Positions 6,419 through 13,049 of a DNA stretch of 13,049 bases are shown piece after piece. The DNA is from CAZYYO01 sp964650965 (lineage in GTDB: Bacteria; Bacillota; Clostridia; Lachnospirales; Lachnospiraceae): positions 1-13,049 of the forward strand of contig CAZYYO010000064.1 in NCBI GenBank assembly GCA_964650965.1, given 5' to 3'. The notes beneath the pieces were generated by a model. That model did not search any database, was not told the DNA's origin, and saw only the letters and a list, made by a program, of their open reading frames with translations. The translations under genes and the position numbers were made by a program. Position 1 is the stretch's first letter, and each line of letters opens with the position of its first letter.

Positions 6419-9400
6419 TCTGATGAAACCCAGGAAAGTCAAGATGTCTCAGAGACCACAACCACAACAGAAACGCCTACAGAGCCAGTCAGTACGGAAC
6501 CAGAAAATACCGTATCTGACACGAGCAGCGATGCAGGAGATGATAATGCAGCAAACCAGATTATGCCTATGGATGCAGGTGAGGCTGTGCCTCTAGCGGA
6601 TAGCCTGGAATCCTATGTTATCACAGATGAAAATGGGGTAGTTAAAACTCTTCCTACAGATTACACACAGTATCATACTGGTACAAACTATATTATTAAT
6701 TATACCAATGATTTTATGATTCTTCAGATTCTTAGTCAGCAGTATGATTTTGCAGGTATTAGTTTTCAAATATCCAAGAATATGTCTAATACAGGTAATG
6801 ATGGCCTGTGGGATTTATCTACAATTGGAGAATTTACTGGAATTGGAAGTGAAGCATTTCCATTTCGCGGAAGTATGAAATGTGCATGGAATTCAGGTGT
6901 AACCTTTATCTTCCAGACGCCGATGTTCGATTATCTGGGAACGGGAGCAGAAGTATCCGTTATGAATATTACCTGTGTCGCAGGCTGTAGAGCTGCCATC
7001 GCAGGTCATATTGTAGGACCGGCTACTCCAGAAGATACTACATCTGTAGTAAAGCTTCATGACCTGCAGATATATGGAACCTTATCTTCTACAGTAGATA
7101 ATGCAGGATTTATAGCCTCAGAGATAATGGATGGTGGCAAAATAACACTGGAGAAAATTACTGCCAAGAAGGAAAGCGCAAGCTCCAATACAGATCCAAT
7201 GGTAATCAGCGGATTATCTACCGGAGGAATTGCAGGTGTTGTAGGAGCCAATACCTCTATTAGTGTAGGCAATAATGTGTCAATTCGTACCAGTGTTACA
7301 GGTTCAGTGGCTGCCGGAGCCTTATTTGGAACAATCCAGGGAGATATCACCATTGATGATACGCTACTGGCATTGGCAAAGCAGGCTACGGTAACTCAGG
7401 TAACCGGAACCTCATCTGCCGGCTATACTGGAACTTTGGCAGGTCTGGTTACCACTATCACTACTGAGGATGAGCATGGAGTTTCTATTGTTCCTACCAA
7501 TGTTACAATTACATCTCAGGAAGATACCATCAATCTGCCGTCCCTAATTACCAGTAGCAATCTGGGATGTGCAGGAGGTTTCTTCGGACAGGCAGATGAC
7601 CAGGTTACTATATCATGTGATAAACCAATTACTTTCAGCGGTAATATTACCGGAGACTGTGCAGGTGGCTTCCTGGGTCATATGGCTTCTGGAAGTGTAT
7701 TAAATCTTGGAAACAATACCTTTACCGGTGGTGCTGCAGTTACTGCGAATACCAGTAATGCCGGTGGTGTCGTAGGACAGCTGGATGCAGGCAGCACTTA
7801 TACCAGTGGAGCAATTAATATCACAGGCAGCGTTACTTCCAATGGAAGTAACGCAGGCGGCGTCTTCGGATTGTCCCAGGTGGGCAGTCCTGCTTATGGT
7901 AACATTAACGTAACTGGAACCGTTACTGCAGCCAATGGAAATGCCGGCGGATATGCAGGAATGCTCCAGGCTTCTTCGGAATTAACGAATATTACAACAG
8001 CTGCTGTCACTGGTAAGAATGCAGGAGGAATTCTGGGAAGCTTCGCCAGAATCGCTGATAATACACAGCTGCATCTTCAGCTGCACGACCTTTCTGTAAC
8101 AGGAGCAGTAAAGGGAAGTACTGCAACTGGTGGACTTATTGGAACCGTGGGTGCTGCCAGTGGTGTGGAATTAGGTAATGCACTTACGATTACATCACAG
8201 CCATCAGGTGGAACCGCAGGATATTTCATAGGTACGCAGACAGAGTCTCTTATCTATTATGCAAATGTGGCAGACTCTGCAGATGGAATTGCTAAGTTAG
8301 GAACATCTATTGACGAAGTAGGTAATTACGGAGGCGTATTCCGTAATCAGACAGTAGGTACCGGCAAGCTTATTGGAGATGGAACCCTTGACAATGTTGG
8401 TATGATAAATGCCGGATATACTGTAACAGGAGCAGGTTCTGCCTATACCTTAAAAAATGAAATCGATATGGAGTGTCTTGCCATAGCGTTAAATACCCAG
8501 GGAAATTATGGCCTTAGCGCCTTTTCAGGGGCTACTTGTGCTACCTTATTGGCAGCCACTTATACTATAACTCCGCAAAAAAACAATACCATAGATATCT
8601 CTTATGCTAAGACCGGAATTGTTACTTTAAATCGAAATGACAATACAGGGGAAGCATACGCCTTCTCTGGCAGTATGACAGGAACCTTATCTGGTGATGT
8701 GGCACCTACCATTACAAGAGATTTGGATATTCGACAGAGCAATATTGGTCTATTCTCTACTTTAGCCGGAGATAATACCTTTGAGAAACTGACAATAGCT
8801 GGAACGATTATAGGAGCTAATGGAGTTGGTGGATTGGCTCATGGTAAACGATATGGAACAAGCCTTGTCCTTACAGATTTCACAACCAAGATTAATATTT
8901 CCGATATAAGTACTGCTTGTGCAGGTGTTCTTGTAACCGGGGAGAGTAACAAGACCTTAACTATTACAGCTATCAATTTATCATTACAGGCACACCTGAA
9001 ACATGCAGGTGTTAGTGATGTATCCGGTTTTATTAATTCACTAAATAGTGCAGTGCTAAATCTTAAAACAATAAAATTAGGTGGTACGATTGAAGGAACA
9101 GCTGAAAGTACAATTGGAGGATTCCTGGGAGACCAATGGAAAAATGTATCAGGCTCCGTTAATGGAGTAACGGTGTTAAATGATACAAAATATCTTCAGC
9201 AAAATGGTCGATTTGGAGCATTGATTGATACGGTAATTACAAGCAAGAACACACGATTGGTTCTTGATCATATTGATTTGGCAGGATTAACAATTAATTC
9301 TGCCAGCAATCCGGGAGCAAAAGCCAATAATTCCTTACTGATTCGAGATGGAGACAGGATGGCATTGGAATTAGACAATTATTCGTCCAAGGATTGTAAG

Positions 9401-12400
9401 GTATATCTTAACAAAAATATTGATTTTGATGAAATCGCAGGAATTTCCAGAGATAAAGATGGTATTGTATCTGGTATTGTTTCCATACATGATAGCACGA
9501 AAGACTATGCTACATCCCAGGGCTACCACTATGATAATCAGGCAACCTATTATGTGGGAACAAATACAAGTTCAAAACAGGTGAATGCTTCCACCATCCA
9601 TAATTCCCGAGGCAGATATTTCTATGACGTATTCCAGACTATGTATACAAAGACCTACAATGCTGACGGTACCTTGAATACAACTGTAAATATCGCTAAT
9701 CAGATTGCAAATGATGGTACAAGCCTTATTATTGACAGCAAGGAAAAGATGCTTCTCTGGGATGTAATGAATTATGCATATAATGATAATGTAAGAGCAA
9801 TATTTTTAAATGCTCTTACTGACAATACTGTTGCATACAATGGAAATGTAATCTTCAGTGGAAGTATTGATGCATCTCAAATTAGTTATTATCCGGTACC
9901 TTCCTTAAATGGAAGTAGAATACAGGGAACCAATGCAGCTAAGATTACGTTTGGCTCGAATTCGTCTACTTCAATTTCCAGCTGGAACATGCCAAATAAT
10001 GCAACTAATTCTCAGCATTTTGGATTACAGGCAGGTCTGTTATACAACCCAACAGGAATTACAGTATCAGATATTACACTGTCAGGTACTGTTGCTAATT
10101 TAGATGGAGATAGTGGAGCACTTGTTGTAGGTTCTTTAAATGGTGGAGGAACCTTTAACAATATTACGTTAAATAATCTGTCGATTGATGGTTATACTAG
10201 TGATACCACGGCTAATGACAAGGATGCACTTCTTATCGGTAAAATTCCTGCTGGAACGGTAAGCTTTGATGATATTGAGATGACAGGTTACACAAAAGGA
10301 ACTAAGGTTGCTGCGTCTCTGATTGGCACAGCAGGTTCAGATACTGCAACGGACGTGAAGCTTACTTTTGTCAATATGAAGGTGGCAGATGGTAAGGATT
10401 CAGAAACTCATAATGGAGATGCGTTGAAGTATGCTTCCTTTATTTATGACTATAATTATACTAATGATGCGTCGGCTTATACTGGTCGAGGCTTATATAC
10501 CTTTACCCAGGCAGATGCTCAGACCGATGATAATGTTACCTTTGGTAGTGAATTAGATAAAGATACTGAGTTTGCAGATAATAATAACCTAGTGTTAACC
10601 ACATTGAACATTTCCAACACTAATTATATACCATATGTGTTTCAGACTAAGAAGATTGAAGTCAATCCCAAGACAGGAGATATTATTCAAGGTTGTGGAA
10701 CGTACGAAGATCCGTATGTGATTAAAAATGTAAAACAGTTCCTCACCCTGTATCGTTACATGAATGAGACGGGAGATCAGGGAAATTATCAGTACCAGTC
10801 CTTCTATACAGGATGGAAGATGAATGTAATGGGAGATGACAGTGAATTCTGCCATAAGGCAAATGAGACAGAAGAAAATGATTCCCATATAGTTGCGATC
10901 TTTGGAGGAAGTGGTGAAAATGATACAAAATTCCCATCGCCGGACCAGTTAAGTCATGCTTACTATCGCCTGGGGGCTGATATTGATTTATCAACACTTG
11001 ATAGTAGCAGTACCTATGGAATTATTGCTCAGCAGTATATGGGATTTGGACTATCTACCAGACCATTTACAGGCGTGTGGTATGGCTCTTATATCGATAA
11101 CAATAAAAGTGGTACTCCTACACTAACGCTTCCAAAGAAGCTAGCTACAAACACCTATACCAATTATGGGTTTATTCAGTATGCCAAGGGTGCAGTAGTG
11201 AAAGATATCAATATTACAGTACCTGATGACACAGGCGTTGCGTCACCGGTTGCAACTGTGGTAAGCACTTGCTACGGTGGAGTGTATGCTTATATACAGG
11301 GCGGTGATAACATTATTGATAATGTTACTATAAGCTCAAATGTGAAGTTGTCAGCAACAGATGTATATGCTGGAGGCTATGTGGGATGCATTCAGAAGGG
11401 GGGATTAATACTTAGAAATATCAATAATGATTCAGTATTAGGAATTGCATTCCTTACCGCAGATAACACTGCTGCAAATTCTTCTGCCTATCGTTCTTTG
11501 GGAGGAATGATTGGACGTGTTGAGGATGGCTATGCCATTTATGAAGGAAGTAATGACACAAATCATCCATTAATGAAATCTGTGTCTGATTTTCCAGCTA
11601 CAGTAAAAACACTTCCTCTTGGAGGCAACTATGATCTGGTAAATGGAGATTATTTAGATGCCATGACTCAGCCAGATACTGGCGATAAACTGATAGTATC
11701 TGCTCCATCCAATGGTGGAGTCAATATAACGCTGCCTAATTCCGCAGCTTTATTTGTCATGTCTATGGCCTTAAATTCTGATGCATTGTCCCCATCTTCA
11801 GATACCGCATCTTATGCCAGTGGCTACACAACCAATTCTAAAACTCGTAAAGCAGCATATTCATCTATGGGTAATTGTGCTGAAACTACACCAGATTATT
11901 TAAGTGCAGCCAGCTATGACAATGCAAGTGGATATACTGGAAATGGTATTACAGGAAGTAATTTGTCCTATGGAGATTCCTATCTTCTTCGTTATTTCGG
12001 TATTACCGGACAGCAGTATCAGACATACATGGCAGCTGATGGTGACTATAACTATGGAATATTAAATACTTACAAATCTCTTGGTGGAGTGGCATATCGT
12101 ACCACCTGGTCATTGAAGGAAAACGCGACCTATGACTTGACAGCTTACGGAGACAGCTTCCGTGGAATTGGTGCCATTTACAATACTGGAGCAGGTCGCG
12201 GAAGTACTTTTCGTGGTGACTTCAATGGTCTGGGCGCTACTGTAAAATATTCAATGAACCGTAAAGCACTTGAAAACGATGCAGCTACAGCAAAGGAAGC
12301 CGGTTTATTTAATCATATGTATGGAGGTACCTTAAATACCTCTGCTGAAAACGCCTATAAGATAGAAAATCTTACCATCCAGGGAAATGTTGATGCTGCG

Positions 12401-13049
12401 ACTGGTTATACTGCACTTACACGAGCTGGTGGTATTGCCGCTGCTATGGAGGGTGGCTATTATCAGGTGAAGAATATCCATATTGATGATGAATTCTCAA
12501 TTGGAAATGGTAATGGAATTTCTACTCAGGGCAAGAATGGAATTGGGGTTTTTGGAGGTATTGTGGCATATCTTACCAATACCAGCTTCCTTATCATAGA
12601 TACAGCGATTATAGCAGGAAGCAGTTCAACTTCCAAAGTAACCTTCCAGGGAACGGGACATGGTGGAGGTCTTATTGGAATACAGGGCAATGAGGAAGGT
12701 AACGGTTCTGGTATCCTTACGATTACAAATGGCTCTATCAACAATCTAATTATTAATACCTCACATGGTAATGCTGGTAGTGTGGCAGGTTATACTTCTG
12801 GTGGAAGTAAGGCCTCTATCACAGGAACGAAGGAAGCACCATACATGGTTTCTAATACAGAAGTGACAGGTTTTTGGCAAGCTGCCAGCTTTATTGGTGA
12901 AAGTAGGATTAGTTATAATGTGTCTTATGTTACAGCAGATAGTAATACATTAACTGCATATCAGCATATTGGTGCTATTATTGGTGATAGTTATGGAACT
13001 GGAAATACCAGCACAATAACCAATGCAATCTCCTTAAATAATACAATTA
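6293..13049 (+). CDS. Giant secreted surface protein with GLUG-like beta-helix repeats (3' partial)
   Basis: One reading frame stays open from the ATG to the window end: 2252 codons, no stop, so the C-terminus is missing. The start follows AGGAG (6282-6286) by six bases; a second Met nine residues in has no ribosome site. Residues 1-42 form a Sec signal peptide (MKRK..., hydrophobic core about 14-31, likely cut after VWA). A Thr/Glu/Pro/Ser-rich stalk follows (about 43-85). Residues 309-617 carry a run of AGGxxG-type repeats about 30 residues apart. Three modules with GLUG-type openings are visible: FTGIG...PFRGS (181-194); GCGTYEDPYVIKN (1467-1479) followed by YRLGADIDLS and RPFTGVWYG; and FRGIG...FRGDFNGLG (1956-1981). 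The sequence is rich in Asn, Thr, Gly and Ile, as expected of a right-handed beta-helix. Known relatives are adhesins or wall-linked proteins of gut Firmicutes; a wall-anchor signal is expected downstream but not seen. Its ligand is unknown. It is the last gene of the visible operon and the only one with an ordinary Sec leader. Confidence 0.85.
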   Translation, partial: MKRKIQQSMRKKLNNVLALMVCFCMTLVAAAGPVNQYASVWASDETQESQDVSETTTTTETPTEPVSTEPENTVSDTSSDAGDDNAANQIMPMDAGEAVPLADSLESYVITDENGVVKTLPTDYTQYHTGTNYIINYTNDFMILQILSQQYDFAGISFQISKNMSNTGNDGLWDLSTIGEFTGIGSEAFPFRGSMKCAWNSGVTFIFQTPMFDYLGTGAEVSVMNITCVAGCRAAIAGHIVGPATPEDTTSVVKLHDLQIYGTLSSTVDNAGFIASEIMDGGKITLEKITAKKESASSNTDPMVISGLSTGGIAGVVGANTSISVGNNVSIRTSVTGSVAAGALFGTIQGDITIDDTLLALAKQATVTQVTGTSSAGYTGTLAGLVTTITTEDEHGVSIVPTNVTITSQEDTINLPSLITSSNLGCAGGFFGQADDQVTISCDKPITFSGNITGDCAGGFLGHMASGSVLNLGNNTFTGGAAVTANTSNAGGVVGQLDAGSTYTSGAINITGSVTSNGSNAGGVFGLSQVGSPAYGNINVTGTVTAANGNAGGYAGMLQASSELTNITTAAVTGKNAGGILGSFARIADNTQLHLQLHDLSVTGAVKGSTATGGLIGTVGAASGVELGNALTITSQPSGGTAGYFIGTQTESLIYYANVADSADGIAKLGTSIDEVGNYGGVFRNQTVGTGKLIGDGTLDNVGMINAGYTVTGAGSAYTLKNEIDMECLAIALNTQGNYGLSAFSGATCATLLAATYTITPQKNNTIDISYAKTGIVTLNRNDNTGEAYAFSGSMTGTLSGDVAPTITRDLDIRQSNIGLFSTLAGDNTFEKLTIAGTIIGANGVGGLAHGKRYGTSLVLTDFTTKINISDISTACAGVLVTGESNKTLTITAINLSLQAHLKHAGVSDVSGFINSLNSAVLNLKTIKLGGTIEGTAESTIGGFLGDQWKNVSGSVNGVTVLNDTKYLQQNGRFGALIDTVITSKNTRLVLDHIDLAGLTINSASNPGAKANNSLLIRDGDRMALELDNYSSKDCKVYLNKNIDFDEIAGISRDKDGIVSGIVSIHDSTKDYATSQGYHYDNQATYYVGTNTSSKQVNASTIHNSRGRYFYDVFQTMYTKTYNADGTLNTTVNIANQIANDGTSLIIDSKEKMLLWDVMNYAYNDNVRAIFLNALTDNTVAYNGNVIFSGSIDASQISYYPVPSLNGSRIQGTNAAKITFGSNSSTSISSWNMPNNATNSQHFGLQAGLLYNPTGITVSDITLSGTVANLDGDSGALVVGSLNGGGTFNNITLNNLSIDGYTSDTTANDKDALLIGKIPAGTVSFDDIEMTGYTKGTKVAASLIGTAGSDTATDVKLTFVNMKVADGKDSETHNGDALKYASFIYDYNYTNDASAYTGRGLYTFTQADAQTDDNVTFGSELDKDTEFADNNNLVLTTLNISNTNYIPYVFQTKKIEVNPKTGDIIQGCGTYEDPYVIKNVKQFLTLYRYMNETGDQGNYQYQSFYTGWKMNVMGDDSEFCHKANETEENDSHIVAIFGGSGENDTKFPSPDQLSHAYYRLGADIDLSTLDSSSTYGIIAQQYMGFGLSTRPFTGVWYGSYIDNNKSGTPTLTLPKKLATNTYTNYGFIQYAKGAVVKDINITVPDDTGVASPVATVVSTCYGGVYAYIQGGDNIIDNVTISSNVKLSATDVYAGGYVGCIQKGGLILRNINNDSVLGIAFLTADNTAANSSAYRSLGGMIGRVEDGYAIYEGSNDTNHPLMKSVSDFPATVKTLPLGGNYDLVNGDYLDAMTQPDTGDKLIVSAPSNGGVNITLPNSAALFVMSMALNSDALSPSSDTASYASGYTTNSKTRKAAYSSMGNCAETTPDYLSAASYDNASGYTGNGITGSNLSYGDSYLLRYFGITGQQYQTYMAADGDYNYGILNTYKSLGGVAYRTTWSLKENATYDLTAYGDSFRGIGAIYNTGAGRGSTFRGDFNGLGATVKYSMNRKALENDAATAKEAGLFNHMYGGTLNTSAENAYKIENLTIQGNVDAATGYTALTRAGGIAAAMEGGYYQVKNIHIDDEFSIGNGNGISTQGKNGIGVFGGIVAYLTNTSFLIIDTAIIAGSSSTSKVTFQGTGHGGGLIGIQGNEEGNGSGILTITNGSINNLIINTSHGNAGSVAGYTSGGSKASITGTKEAPYMVSNTEVTGFWQAASFIGESRISYNVSYVTADSNTLTAYQHIGAIIGDSYGTGNTSTITNAISLNNTI
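7217..8143 (+). repeat. GLUG-like AGGxxG repeat array in the surface protein
   Basis: It encodes residues 309-617. Divergent repeats are marked by a small-residue core: TGGIAG (310), AAGALFG (340), YTGTLAG (378), CAGGFFG (426), CAGGFLG (456), NAGGVVG (489), NAGGVFG (520), NAGGYAG (550), NAGGILG (576) and ATGGLIG (611). From 426 to 576 the spacing is 26 to 33 residues. The pattern matches GLUG-type repeats, which stack as rungs of a beta-helix. The DNA copies are diverged enough that I see no long identical direct repeat. Confidence 0.75.
10691..11098 (+). other. Second GLUG-type module opening in the surface protein
   Basis: It encodes residues 1467-1602. It opens with GCGTYEDPYVIKN, equivalent to the 'GxGTxxDPYxI' header of many large Firmicutes surface proteins, then QFLTLYRYMNE, YRLGADIDLS (1558-1567) and RPFTGVWYG. 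This header, 'L.aDIDLs' and 'pFtG..yG' order is the usual start of a GLUG repeat domain, so the protein seems built of several modules joined in series. Confidence 0.65.
12158..12700 (+). other. Third GLUG-type module in the surface protein
   Basis: From residue 1956 it encodes FRGIGAIYN, FRGDFNGLGATVKYSMN, then AGLFNHMYGG, IENLTIQGNVDA, AGGIAAAMEGG and GGGLIG. This succession ('iG...FrGdFnG.g.tv', 'GLF', 'i.NLtI.G', 'aGGia') is the clearest GLUG-domain signature in the window. It starts a further beta-helix stretch that runs out of the window. Confidence 0.65.

Noticed and set aside
7057..7353. 98-codon reverse-strand reading frame
   Set aside because: It lies wholly inside the giant surface-protein gene, has no ribosome site I can identify, and its composition is the complement of the repeat codons. 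The same holds for reverse frames at 10595-10888, 10743-10997 and 12526-12744.
9909..10103. 64-codon forward frame inside the surface-protein gene
   Set aside because: It is out of frame with a continuous 2252-codon gene whose translation is coherent throughout, and there is no sign of a frameshift.

Overview
The window looks like part of a Firmicutes (Clostridia) chromosome, most plausibly a gut Lachnospiraceae-type anaerobe. The base composition is moderate, Shine-Dalgarno sites are purine-rich, and the encoded families (SipW-type signal peptidase, TasA/camelysin-like proteins, giant GLUG-type surface protein) are typical of that group. The assignment is an inference from style, not from a marker gene. 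All coding is on the + strand and essentially the whole window is coding. I see no tRNA, rRNA, mobile element or CRISPR array.

Layout: (1) 21-1589 encodes a McrB-like AAA+ ATPase that is membrane-anchored at its N-terminus. (2) 1591-2793 encodes a 400-residue protein resembling the DUF2357/McrC-like partner of such ATPases, but without a recognisable nuclease. (3) 2790-3338 encodes a SipW/ER-type signal peptidase I with a Ser/His catalytic pair. (4-6) 3345-4142, 4165-5133 and 5160-6269 encode three different exported proteins. Each has one N-terminal membrane segment that ends in an aromatic-Ser motif (AWYS, AWYS, KYYS), followed by a TasA/camelysin-like beta-rich ectodomain. (7) 6293 to the window end encodes the first 2252 residues of a giant secreted surface protein. 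It has a Sec signal peptide, a Thr/Glu/Pro-rich stalk and long GLUG-like beta-helix repeats, and its C-terminus and presumed wall anchor lie beyond the window.

The genes are spaced by 1, -4, 6, 22, 26 and 23 bases, each with its own ribosome binding site. There is no room for internal promoters or rho-independent terminators, so this is read as one operon whose promoter lies upstream of base 1.

A reasonable model is a dedicated surface-fibre or adhesin assembly locus. The SipW-like peptidase would process the three small TasA-like subunits, which would organise or anchor the giant adhesin. The odd part is the leading pair: a membrane-tethered McrB-like motor and a nuclease-less McrC/DUF2357-like protein. 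These families are known mainly from DNA restriction, and here they seem attached to export or assembly of surface structures. That coupling is the main candidate for an undescribed system in this window.
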